Shown piece after piece: positions 42,858-51,600 of a DNA stretch of 58,270 bases. Positions within the stretch are counted from its first letter, which is position 1, and every line of letters begins with the position of its first letter. Under the pieces are notes generated by a model. It ran no database searches and was not told the origin of the DNA. It was given only the letters and a program-made list of their open reading frames with translations. Source of the stretch: Succinivibrio dextrinosolvens. Its GTDB lineage: Bacteria > Pseudomonadota > Gammaproteobacteria > Enterobacterales > Succinivibrionaceae. Both the position numbers and the translations under genes were made by a program. The stretch covers positions 1-58,270 of the forward strand of contig NZ_FPAH01000016.1 of assembly GCF_900116345.1 (NCBI RefSeq), read 5' to 3'.

Positions 42858-43956
42858 TAGACACCTCTTTTTCAGAATGTTCTGTGGAGGATGAATCGTT
42901 TTTGCTATTTCTGCCGTAGTAATGCTGATTATCCTTTTCGTGAGTCTTTTCATACTCGTCATATGCATTAACGATGGCCGCTACAACAGGATGTCTTACA
43001 ACATCTGATGATTCAAAGAAGGTAAAGCCGATTTCCTCAACTGACTTTAAAACCTCCATTGCGTGTTTAAGACCGGATCTTACATTTCTTGGCAGATCGA
43101 TCTGGCTAGGATCACCGGTAATTACAGCATGGGAATTGAATCCGATACGGGTCAGGAACATTTTCATCTGTTCAACAGTAGTGTTCTGAGCCTCATCCAG
43201 AATAATGAAGGAGTCATTTAAGGTTCTGCCTCTCATGTAAGCTAGAGGGGCAATTTCAATAATCTGTTTTTCTATCAGCTTCTCAACCTTTTCAAAACCC
43301 AGCATTTCAAAAAGCGCATCGTATAGAGGTCTCAGATAAGGATCAACTTTCTGAGACAGATCTCCTGGAAGAAAACCAAGTTTTTCACCGGCTTCAACTG
43401 CAGGTCTGGTCAGGATAATTCTTCTGATTTCATTTCTCTCTAATGCATCCACGGCAGCTGCAACTGCAAGGAAGGTCTTACCGGTTCCGGCTGGACCAAT
43501 ACCGAAGCTAACATCGTGAGATACAATCTTGTTGATATAGTCAGACTGATTTGAGGTTCTGGCCTTGATAAAACCGCGCTTGGTTTTAAAGTTATTGGCC
43601 TTTGCATACAGAGAGTCAATTGAGCCTTTAGCCTGTTCTCCTGAATAATCTGTGCTGTCCTGCTCAAGAGAGGTTGTCTCGGTGATAGCAAGGTGCACCA
43701 TGTCAGGTGTAACTTCTGATGGTTTCTTGGAACCCTTGATAGGAGTAGTGTCAACATACAGAGACTTAATCAGCTTATATGCCTTTTTAACATGTCCGGC
43801 TTTGCCTTCAAGATGAAAGTGAGCTCCTGAATAGCTGATTTTTACGCCTAATCTTTTTTCTATCTGTTTAAGATTCTCGTCTTCAGGTCCTACAAGGTAG
43901 GCAATTCTGTCTTTGTCATCAGGATCTAAAACAAAATCTTGAGTAATTGTATTCAT
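42841..43956 (-). CDS. ybeZ: PhoH-like ATPase YbeZ
   Basis: 371 residues from the ATG at 43956 (AAGG seven bases upstream); a GTG directly before it is also in frame. An N-terminal KH-like region precedes the PhoH ATPase domain with GIGPAGTGKT (near residues 152-161), the Walker B motif FIILDEAQNTT and TGDPSQIDLP. A hydrophilic Ser/Asn-rich tail of about 30 residues closes the protein. YbeZ partners YbeY in rRNA processing. The stop is 16 bp inside ybeY. Confidence 0.95.
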   Translation of the reverse strand: MNTITQDFVLDPDDKDRIAYLVGPEDENLKQIEKRLGVKISYSGAHFHLEGKAGHVKKAYKLIKSLYVDTTPIKGSKKPSEVTPDMVHLAITETTSLEQDSTDYSGEQAKGSIDSLYAKANNFKTKRGFIKARTSNQSDYINKIVSHDVSFGIGPAGTGKTFLAVAAAVDALERNEIRRIILTRPAVEAGEKLGFLPGDLSQKVDPYLRPLYDALFEMLGFEKVEKLIEKQIIEIAPLAYMRGRTLNDSFIILDEAQNTTVEQMKMFLTRIGFNSHAVITGDPSQIDLPRNVRSGLKHAMEVLKSVEEIGFTFFESSDVVRHPVVAAIVNAYDEYEKTHEKDNQHYYGRNSKNDSSSTEHSEKEVSNASNN

Positions 43957-43965
43957 CACATTGCC

Positions 43966-45330
43966 TTACTGATTTACAAGCTCACCCTTAAGGGTATGGG
44001 CTGCTACAGAAGTAATCTTTACATCAACCATCTGTCCTACAAGAGATAATGGACCTTTGAACACCACAATTCTTCCTGAGGAGGCTCTGCTCTTGAGCTC
44101 ATTCTCGTCTTTTCTTGAGGTTCCCTCTACAAGACATCTCTGGGTGGTTCCGATAAAGGCTTCGGTATATTCTGAGGCTAGCTCTTCAAGTCTCTTCTGC
44201 AGAATATACAATCTCTCCATCTTGGTTTCCTTAGAAATCGGATCTTCAAGAGTTGCAGCAGGGGTGCCTGGTCTTATTGAATATACAAAAGAGAAGCTCT
44301 GATCGAATTTTACTTCATTGACAATCTTCATGGTTTCATTGAAGTCCTCATCGGTTTCTCCAGGGAATCCGACAATGAAGTCAGATGAGATATGTACAGT
44401 AGGGCGTGCAGCTCTGATTTTCTTAATCAGCTCAACATATTGCTCTGCTGTATATCTTCTGTGCATTGCCTCTAGAATTCTGTTTGAACCTGACTGAATT
44501 GGAACGTGAATTCCATCTGAGATTACAGGCAGTTCTTTAATTGCCTCAATAATGTCATCGGTAAAGTCCATTGGATTTGAGGTAGTAAAGCGTATTCTCT
44601 CGACTCCAGGAATAGCTGCAATTTCGTAGAGCAGGGAAGAGAATTTACAGGCTGAACCGTCAGGATTTAGTCCGTGATAGGAGTTAACATTCTGACCTAG
44701 AAGGTGAATTTCCTTTACTCCGTTGGCAATATGACCTACACATTCATCAATGATGTCCTGAACCGGTCTGGACTGCTCTTCTCCTCGGGTATAAGGCACA
44801 ATACAGTAGGTGCACTTGTTGGAGCAGCCTTCCATGATGGTAACAAATGCTGAAGGTCCAACTGCTCCTGCCTCTGGCAGATAATCAAACTTATCGATGG
44901 CATCTGCGGTTACATCAACTACGGGTCTGCCTGAAGCAATAAACTCTCCAACCATCTTAGGCAGTCTGTGGATGGTTCTTGGTCCGAAGATAATATTTAT
45001 GCTCTTATCTAGCTCAAGGATCTTCTCGGCTAGCTCGGCTCCTACACAGCCTCCAAGTGCAATGATGGTATCCTCATTGATTTCACCGGTGTGTCTCCAT
45101 GAGGCGATCTGGTTGAATACCTTGTCCTCTGCCTTTGCTCTTACGGCACAGGTTACCAGAATAATTATATTTGCTCCCTTAGGAGTTGATGATTCTGCAA
45201 AGCCTGCAGCTGTCATTAAATCTTTGATTCTGCCTCCGTCATATACATTCATCTGGCAGCCCCAGACGTGTACATAGAAGGAGCCTAATTGAAGTTTCGG
45301 TGCAGATAAGGTGGTTTGAATTGTAGTCAT
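43966..45330 (-). CDS. miaB: tRNA-2-methylthio-N6-dimethylallyladenosine synthase MiaB
   Basis: A 454-residue methylthiotransferase acting on i6A37 of tRNAs. The N-terminal UPF0004 domain has VWGCQMN and further cysteines (VTCAVRA, LGGCVG), the radical SAM domain has CSNKCTYC, and a TRAM domain ends the protein. The N-terminus is about ten residues longer than usual. It heads the miaB-ybeZ-ybeY-ybeX-lnt run. The Fic toxin gene lies 17 bp upstream on the same strand, so toxin-operon transcripts could read into it. Confidence 0.95.
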   Translation of the reverse strand: MTTIQTTLSAPKLQLGSFYVHVWGCQMNVYDGGRIKDLMTAAGFAESSTPKGANIIILVTCAVRAKAEDKVFNQIASWRHTGEINEDTIIALGGCVGAELAEKILELDKSINIIFGPRTIHRLPKMVGEFIASGRPVVDVTADAIDKFDYLPEAGAVGPSAFVTIMEGCSNKCTYCIVPYTRGEEQSRPVQDIIDECVGHIANGVKEIHLLGQNVNSYHGLNPDGSACKFSSLLYEIAAIPGVERIRFTTSNPMDFTDDIIEAIKELPVISDGIHVPIQSGSNRILEAMHRRYTAEQYVELIKKIRAARPTVHISSDFIVGFPGETDEDFNETMKIVNEVKFDQSFSFVYSIRPGTPAATLEDPISKETKMERLYILQKRLEELASEYTEAFIGTTQRCLVEGTSRKDENELKSRASSGRIVVFKGPLSLVGQMVDVKITSVAAHTLKGELVNQ

Positions 45331-45347
45331 GATTAGTAAGTTTTATT

Positions 45348-45944
45348 CTAATTTTGTGGTTTGGCAATAATGCACTTATCAAATAACTCAGTCATTAACT
45401 CGTAATCACCGGCAAATGCATTAATGGATGCATAGAGCATCATTTTAGGATCACATAGAGAATAATCAACCTTAAATCCTAGAGGGATTAGAAGCTCGCG
45501 GACAAACTCTCTCTGCGCTCTTCCGTTTCCTTCTCTGAATGGATGTACAGCGTTAATCTCGCCTAGATAATAAGCGGCTCTTTCTGCAATCTTTTTTTCA
45601 CTGCAGTCTTTGAGGTAATTCTCCTGAGCAAGTTCATCAAAGACCTTGGTTATGGTTTTCTGAATAAACTGTGCGTCACAGAAAAGAATCTCCTTGGAAA
45701 TATTAACCTGACGCAGTTCCCCTGCCCAAGGATAAATATCCTGAAAGATATACTTATGAATTGCCTTTAAGTGGTTTAGATCAAATTTGCCCTGAATAGG
45801 CTTTTTGAGTAGATCGATGATCCTTGCTCCAGTATACATTCTCTCGTACTGAGAAAGTACTCTAGGATCATGCTCATTGAAGTTATTGATTAAAACTTCA
45901 GTACCTGGATAACAATAGACTTTATCGAAAGTCGAGGCTTCCAA
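45348..45944 (-). CDS. Fic-domain AMP-transferase toxin
   Basis: A 198-residue class I Fic protein. The active-site motif HPFREGNGR (residues 134-142) is intact, including the catalytic His and the Arg that contacts ATP phosphates; YPGTEVL and FQDIYPWAGELRQVNISK are typical of the VbhT/Fic core. The start is a TTG. The only in-frame stop upstream is the UGA of the antitoxin gene, so toxin and antitoxin frames are contiguous: antitoxin-UGA-AUU-UUG-Fic. No ATG occurs before codon 36, which would cut into the fold. Fic proteins of this class AMPylate targets such as DNA gyrase and topoisomerase IV. miaB follows after 17 bp. Confidence 0.9.
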   Translation of the reverse strand: MEASTFDKVYCYPGTEVLINNFNEHDPRVLSQYERMYTGARIIDLLKKPIQGKFDLNHLKAIHKYIFQDIYPWAGELRQVNISKEILFCDAQFIQKTITKVFDELAQENYLKDCSEKKIAERAAYYLGEINAVHPFREGNGRAQREFVRELLIPLGFKVDYSLCDPKMMLYASINAFAGDYELMTELFDKCIIAKPQN

Positions 45945-45947
45945 AAT

Positions 45948-46106
45948 TCAGGCTACCTTGCTATCATCGGTTAATTTTAATATCTGTTCTTGAAATTCTT
46001 TGAAAGAAATTTCTCCGTCAGCATAGCTTTGTAATAGCTTTTCCTGTTCCTCTGACAGATATAAATTTTCCATTGCTAAAGTAGCTTTTACTTCGTCTAG
46101 CAACAT
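45948..46106 (-). CDS. VbhA-like antitoxin of the Fic module
   Basis: A 52-residue protein. It reads MLLDEVKATLAMEN near the start, where TLAMEN fits the class I Fic-inhibition motif (S/T)xxxE(G/N), the Glu of which blocks the Fic ATP site. The second half, SEEQEKLLQSYADGEISF and following, matches the VbhA antitoxin family pattern with its GEIS turn. GGAG lies five bases before the ATG. It ends in UGA three bases before the UUG start of the Fic gene in the same frame. Confidence 0.85.
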   Translation of the reverse strand: MLLDEVKATLAMENLYLSEEQEKLLQSYADGEISFKEFQEQILKLTDDSKVA

Positions 46107-46135
46107 ACGATCTCCGTAGTAATCACACCAACTTA

Positions 46136-46144
46136 ATTATAACA
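46136..46144 (-). promoter_or_regulatory. Extended -10 promoter of the Fic toxin-antitoxin operon
   Basis: TGTTATAAT on the minus strand, an extended -10 (TGN-TATAAT), 30 bp upstream of the antitoxin ATG. No strong -35 is seen, as is common with extended -10 promoters. Confidence 0.6.
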
Positions 46145-46270
46145 GAAAAAGTGCTTTTTTTTCGTGTTTTAAGGTGGATTAATACTACATTATTTTGTGA
46201 TAAAAATCTCAATTATTAAAAATATTTTTAGAGCGTGTTTCAGGTAATTTCTTTATAGGGAAAAAAGACA

Positions 46271-46318
46271 AAAAAATACCTCTGACAAAAACGTGTCAGA
46301 GGCGATTTAGGTATGTGA
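46271..46318 (-). repeat. Terminator-like hairpin element, copy A
   Basis: On the minus strand: TCACATACC, TAAATCGCCT, then CCTCTGACA / TGTCAGAGG (46279-46302, six-base loop) and a T-rich run. It shares its upstream sequence and layout with copy B at 46508. Confidence 0.7.
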
Positions 46319-46507
46319 AAATTTGAAAACGTTAGTAAAACATCAAGTGTTACTTAATCGATGAGTTCGGAAAATCTTCCAATAAATTGCTGGAACATTA
46401 GTCTTAATTTTTAAGTCTAATTTCGTCTGTGCGTGATATATGTTAGTGAATATTTCTTAGATGTTACTTAGTGATCTGAACTTTAAGGAAATTTATCGTT
46501 TTTGGAT

Positions 46508-46558
46508 AAAAAAATGCCTAGGTCAAAAGGTGTGGACCTAGGCGATGAGGTATGTGAT
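46508..46558 (-). repeat. Terminator-like hairpin element, copy B
   Basis: On the minus strand: TCACATACCTCATC, then GCCTAGGTC / GACCTAGGC (46516-46543, ten-base loop) and ATTTTTTTA. The stem sequence differs from copy A but the flanking CACATACC and ATCGCCT are the same. Confidence 0.7.
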
Positions 46559-46884
46559 TCTTTTTTGTTAAAAACAAAATCATTTAAAACTGTCAGAGTT
46601 CGAAATCATTTTGTCTCTTCCGCTTTTCTATTTTCTATTCTAGATACTCTAACTTAGTTAACACTTAGAGCTCATTATTCTTTTATCAGCGGCTACAGTT
46701 TTAATTATATTTGTAAAAATTAAGCAAAAAGTTGATCTCCGTTTGAAAAATTCGCAAACCTATCAATCTTTTGCGTAATTTACTGTTTTATAAATAAATT
46801 AAATTGATAAATGATAGAGTTTGCAACTTTTGTTTAAAAATCTACAAATGTGTAATTATAGAATTGTGCAAGAACCTAAAAAAA

Positions 46885-47739
46885 TTATGCAAGATTCTCT
46901 GCCTCGTCCAGATTCTCCCAGTAGTCACGGTTTAGCTTGTAGGCTGCTGATGTGTAATCGATGATGTTATGCATAAGTTCATCAAGCTTACTTCCCTTTG
47001 AGTAGTCAGCCTGGGCAAAGTGCTTAATGCGCTTGTCCTTGATGAGTTCGTGTACTCTTGCTTTGTTGTTATTTACAGGATCGTAAACTCCGATAGAGTG
47101 GCCTCCAAGAGAATTTACCAGCTTCATACATGGAATATCGGTCTGACTGTCACCGATATAGACAATATTATTGAAAGGAACTCTGATATTCTCTGGCTCA
47201 TAATAGCGGTTAACATCATTGTCGTTTACATCAAGTGTTCCTTTGGAGATTCTGAAAAGAAACTGCGTCTTGTTTGTAAAGTTAATGTTCTGTGCCGGCC
47301 ATACTGCTGCGCCGTTATGATCGTATAAGAAGGAGTTTGCATAGATCATTCTGAATTCATCAGCAATCTTTGTACCCTCTATCATTTCCTTAAGTCCGGA
47401 GGAAATAATGTAGTGCTCAATCTTTACTTCTTTTTTCTTTCCATACTGATTGATTCTTGAAAACCAGTCCACAACACCTTTGTACAGTTTTACCTTTGAA
47501 CCAAATTCAATTAGTTTCTCTCGTTTTACCTGAAATTTTCCCTTAGCTCCGTTGAGCATCAGGTACATATAGGAAAGGTTTGGATCCATCTGATTCTTGA
47601 TGGCAAGATCTGATGAGAGCTTCCAGAACTCATCAACATTCTCATTTAGCTGCTGAATGTATCCCTGTGCCTGCATTTCATATGGGGTAAGGGTTCTATC
47701 AAAGTCATAACAGATGGCGAGTACGTTTTCTTTATTCAT
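46885..47739 (-). CDS. HAD-family phosphatase
   Basis: A 284-residue haloacid dehalogenase superfamily hydrolase. Motif I is YDFDRTLTP (Asp12 nucleophile, Asp14), motif II the Ser in HYIISSGLKEM, and motif III/IV YIGDSQTDIPCM. The long cap between motifs I and II (about residues 20-110) resembles the phosphoserine-phosphatase-like branch, but the substrate cannot be told. It stands alone between tRNAs and the Fic module. A perfect 8-bp hairpin (CGAAAGTT / AACTTTCG) lies in its leader about 10 bases before the ATG. Confidence 0.85.
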   Translation of the reverse strand: MNKENVLAICYDFDRTLTPYEMQAQGYIQQLNENVDEFWKLSSDLAIKNQMDPNLSYMYLMLNGAKGKFQVKREKLIEFGSKVKLYKGVVDWFSRINQYGKKKEVKIEHYIISSGLKEMIEGTKIADEFRMIYANSFLYDHNGAAVWPAQNINFTNKTQFLFRISKGTLDVNDNDVNRYYEPENIRVPFNNIVYIGDSQTDIPCMKLVNSLGGHSIGVYDPVNNNKARVHELIKDKRIKHFAQADYSKGSKLDELMHNIIDYTSAAYKLNRDYWENLDEAENLA

Positions 47740-48016
47740 TTTGCTTATCGAAAGTTTGTTTGAACTTTCGGCTCCAGTTTAATCAGTATATTTTTGAAAT
47801 ATTTGTAAAAGAGTGTGCCATAAATCTTTTTTCAGATAAAACATATTCATTAAATATCTGTGAATTTGTCGTCCATAAAAAGAGAGATTATATTTTCAGA
47901 AATTTTTTTATATCAGAAAAAAACATTAAACTTAAGATAAGCTGATATAAATCATCATCATCGGGGCTTTATAATCTAAATAAATTTTGTGACGTAAATT
48001 TATTTTTTTTATTTTG
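47740..48016. other. Gap between the HAD gene and the tRNA promoter
   Basis: AT-rich. It holds the HAD leader hairpin (47749-47770). I see no gene or other signal. Confidence 0.4.
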
Positions 48017-48044
48017 TTGACAAGCATTTTTATTTTCATATAAT
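48017..48044 (+). promoter_or_regulatory. Consensus sigma70 promoter of the tRNA array
   Basis: TTGACA (48017-48022), 16-bp spacer, TATAAT (48039-48044): both hexamers are perfect. It starts 66 bp before the first tRNA. Confidence 0.85.
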
Positions 48045-48082
48045 AATGCACGTTGTCGAACAAAAGCACCTTTGTACTTGAT

Positions 48083-48158
48083 AGGGGTATAGCCAAGTGG
48101 TAAGGCAGCGGGTTTTGATCCCGCCATTTCCCTGGTTCGAGTCCAGGTACCCCTGCCA
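48083..48158 (+). tRNA. tRNA-Gln (TTG)
   Basis: Complete cloverleaf with encoded CCA: acceptor AGGGGTA / TACCCCT, anticodon stem GCGGG / CCCGC with loop TTTTGAT (anticodon TTG), T arm CCTGG-TTCGAGT-CCAGG, discriminator G. First of five tRNAs in one transcript. Confidence 0.97.
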
Positions 48159-48184
48159 TTATTGGGGGTTGTTCAGCACACTGT

Positions 48185-48260
48185 TGGGGTATCGCCAAGT
48201 GGTACGGCAGCGGATTCTGATTCCGCCATTACCTAGGTTCGAATCCTAGTACCCCAGCCA
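48185..48260 (+). tRNA. tRNA-Gln (CTG), copy 1
   Basis: Acceptor TGGGGTA / TACCCCA, anticodon loop TTCTGAT (CTG), T arm CTAGG-TTCGAAT-CCTAG, encoded CCA. Identical to the copy at 48379. Confidence 0.97.
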
Positions 48261-48266
48261 CTCAAT

Positions 48267-48343
48267 GGCTATGTAGCTCAGTTGGTTAGAGCGCGGCACT
48301 CATAATGCTGAGGTCACTGGTTCGATTCCAGTCATAGCTACCA
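48267..48343 (+). tRNA. Elongator tRNA-Met (CAT), copy 1
   Basis: Acceptor GGCTATG / CATAGCT with a G-U pair at position 1-72, anticodon loop CTCATAA, encoded CCA. The anticodon stem lacks the three G-C pairs of initiators, and the overall sequence follows E. coli metT, so it is called elongator Met. The T stem ACTGG / CCAGT is fully paired, unlike copy 2. An Ile2 (lysidine) tRNA also has CAT but a different body. Confidence 0.92.
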
Positions 48344-48378
48344 TTCACCTTCCAAGGTGTCTTAAATCTTGTCTCAGT

Positions 48379-48454
48379 TGGGGTATCGCCAAGTGGTACG
48401 GCAGCGGATTCTGATTCCGCCATTACCTAGGTTCGAATCCTAGTACCCCAGCCA
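48379..48454 (+). tRNA. tRNA-Gln (CTG), copy 2
   Basis: Same sequence as the copy at 48185. The Gln(CTG)-Met pair appears twice in tandem. Confidence 0.97.
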
Positions 48455-48460
48455 TTCAGT

Positions 48461-48537
48461 GGCTATGTAGCTCAGTTGGTTAGAGCGCGGCACTCATAAT
48501 GCTGAGGTCACAGGTTCGATTCCCGTCATAGCTACCA
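48461..48537 (+). tRNA. Elongator tRNA-Met (CAT), copy 2
   Basis: As copy 1 but with T arm ACAGG-TTCGATT-CCCGT, containing an A-C mismatch. The same T-arm mismatch is present in E. coli metT as I recall it, so this is the ancestral form and not damage. Confidence 0.92.
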
Positions 48538-48669
48538 TCGCATCACGATTTCTTTAACTTTCTCACAATTTTGGGTAGTTCTTTATAAGTCATTGCAAAT
48601 AATCATTACTTGTCGCATTATTCTATTTATTAATCTAAAAAAATAGAATACATGAGGCCTGTTTAGTCA

Positions 48670-51600
48670 ATGATTCCTAAAATATCGAATCTCCCTTCCG
48701 TTGATCATCTATATAAGAAGTATTTTGATGTTCTTAAATCAAAAGGTTTTAAGGGCGATATAGAGTATTCTCATTCTTCAAGACTGCTTGTCTCTACAGA
48801 TAACTCTGTATATCAGAGAATGCCTCAGGGCGTGATCTTTCCTAAAGATAATCAGGATATTGTTACCGCACTTAAATTAAGGGCAGAACCTTTATATGAA
48901 AAGCTGATTATTACTCCTAGAGGCGGAGGCACAGGAACTAACGGTCAGTCTCTGAATGATGGAATAACCATTGACTGTTCCCGCTACATGAAGGAGATAT
49001 CTGAGCTTAATGTTAAGGGTAGATCTGTTCATGTTCAGGCAGGTGTAATCAAGGATGAGCTGAATGATTATCTGAAGCCTCACGGATTATTTTTCTCTCC
49101 TGAGCTTTCTACCTCAAACCGAGCCTGTGTTGGCGGTATGATCTCAAATGATGCCGCAGGTCAGGGCTCTCTTAAATACGGCAGAACCTCATCCCATATC
49201 AAGGATGTTACAGTAGTTCTTGCAGACGGTACTTTAACTACCTTTGGACCTGTAAGCGGTGATAAGTTAAAGGAGTGTCTGAACAAGGATGGTCTTGAGG
49301 GGGACATCTATCGTGAATGCTATGCCTTACTGAAGGATAACCGTAAGCAGGTTGAAAAGATCTTCCCTAAACTTAACCGCTTTATGACCGGCTATGATCT
49401 TGATCATTCCTATGATCCTAAAACAGATACCCTGAACCTGGCCCGACTTATCTGTGGCGCTGAGGGTACCCTTGCGGTTATATGCGGGGCAACTTTAGAT
49501 CTGACCAGAATCCCTGATTTCAGAGAACTGATGGTGGTTAAATATGAGGATTTCGACAGTGCTTTAAGACATGCTGTAGAACTAATAGATGCAGGTGTCT
49601 TCTCTGTTGAAACTGTTGATTCCAGAGTTTTATTCCTGGCAAAGAAGGATACAGTCTGGGATTCAGTAAAGGACTATATTGAAGAGGTAAAAGGTCACAC
49701 CATCAAAGGTATCAATATTGTTGAGTTCAATGGCTACAACAAGGATGAGGAACATAAGAAACTTGTTGATATCTTCTCTAATGTAACCGAAAAGGCCAAA
49801 ACCTTTGCCAACGGAATCTTAGGAGCTCAGTTGGCGGTGACCCCTGAGGCTATCTCCGCAATCTACGGCATGAGAAAGAAGGCGGTTGGTCTTTTAGGCG
49901 CAGCCTCAGGTGATAAAAAGCTTGTTGCCTTTACTGAAGATACTGTAGTCCCTCCAAGAAATCTTGCGGATTATATTTTGGAGTTCAGAGCACTTCTGGA
50001 TTCTCTGAAAGTTACTTATGGAATGTTCGGTCATGTGGATACAGGTCTGATGCATGTTCGTCCTGCTCTCGATCTGACAACTGATTCGGACAGAAAGAAA
50101 CTTGTTACCATTTCCGACAAGGTGGTTGAGCTTGTAAACAAATACCAGGGCCAGATGTGGGGAGAGCACGGTAGAGGCTATCGCTCCTGCTATGGAGAAG
50201 TTTTCTTTAAAGAACTTTATCCTGTAGCCAGAAAGATCAAAGCTGCCTTTGATAAGAACAATATCCTCAATCCTGGCAAGATCTGTGTGCCTTATGGCAA
50301 TGACAAGGATCAGATTGTTTCTATTTCTGGTCAGATGAGGGGAGATTTAGACAGGACTATTCCAGTAAACATCAGAAATTCCTTCAAAGGGGCAGTAAGT
50401 TGCAACGGAAACGGACAGTGCTTTAGCTATCAGAGCAGTGCGCTGATGTGTCCTAGCTACCGTTTTACCAGGGATCATATCCGTTCTCCAAAAGGCTATA
50501 GTGAACTGATGAGAGAATGGTTAAGACTCTTAAATGACAGAGGCCATAATATTGCTGCCGAAGAGCTGTCTCTTCTGACATCAAATCCTTCTCCGGTAAA
50601 CTTTGTGAGAAGATGTTTTAATACGTTAACGTCAAAGCATAAGGATTACTCCACAGAATATCTGCAGAAGATTAAAACCTGTCTGTCCTGCAAGTCCTGT
50701 AAGAGTATCTGTCCTGCTCACGTTAATGCTGCTGATCTGAACTCAAGATTCCTGTCTCTGTACTATGGTCGCTACCTGCGTCCTATGATGGATCTTCTGA
50801 TTTTAAAATCAGAGCTGACTCTGCCAATCCTCTCAAGATTCCCAAGGTTATCTAATGCTGTTTTATCCAACTCACTGGTTAAGTTAGCAGTAAAGAGAAT
50901 CTTTGGTATGGTTGATCTGCCTTTATTTAGCAGAACTACTTTCAGAGCCTTATGTGATAAGGAAGGCTTTGATGTGCTGTCCTCAAAGCAGGCATTGGTT
51001 TCTGGAAATGAAGTACTGATTGTTACCGACCCTTTCACCGTATGCTATGAGTGTGAAGGGCTTTTGGCTATGGCCAGAGTAATACGTAATCTAGGGTATA
51101 AGGTCGCATTTTTAAAGCCTTATGTTAACGGCAAGATTCTGGTTATAAGAGGCGATCGCCGAGGCTTTATGCATTATGCCGCAAAACAGGCCGCCCGCCT
51201 TGAGATGCTGTCAAAAGCTGGTATTGATCTTGTAGGCTACGATCCTGCATTAACCATCTGCTATCGTGATGAGTATACTCAGATCTTAGATGATGCCAGA
51301 GGCTCCTTTATTGTTAAGCTTCCTGAAGAGTGGCTTTCAGAACAGATGGAAAGCTCATCTTTCTCTGCTCATTTTGAAAAGATTAAAGAGAAGGTTTTAT
51401 CAGTTTCAAGAACAGAAGAGTTCAAGGAAATGTACTATCTGTTCACTCACTGTACAGAGCGTGCGCTGATTACTCAGTCTCCAGTATTATGGCAGAACAT
51501 TATGTCAACATTTGGTCTGAATCTTATTCCGGTTAATGTTGCCTGCTGTGGCATGGCCGGTCTCTTTGGTCATATGGCTGCAAATCAGAAACAGACTTAT

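Larger units (their letters stand above)
46107..46884. other. 778-bp AT-rich region without a recognisable gene, containing two related terminator hairpins
   Basis: No ORF of interest on either strand. It carries the toxin-antitoxin promoter at one end and two similar minus-strand hairpin elements at 46271-46318 and 46508-46558. The stretch 46560-46884, downstream of the HAD gene on the minus strand, shows nothing else I can name. Confidence 0.5.

Noticed and set aside
44897-45277. Plus-strand frame opposite miaB
   Set aside because: Shadow of miaB; low-complexity Ser/Ala-rich translation.
46107-46884. CRISPR array
   Set aside because: Only two hairpin elements with unequal stems, no regular spacers and no cas genes.
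48083-48537. Phage attachment site in the tRNA array
   Set aside because: No integrase nearby and no repeated tRNA 3' end outside the array was found by eye.
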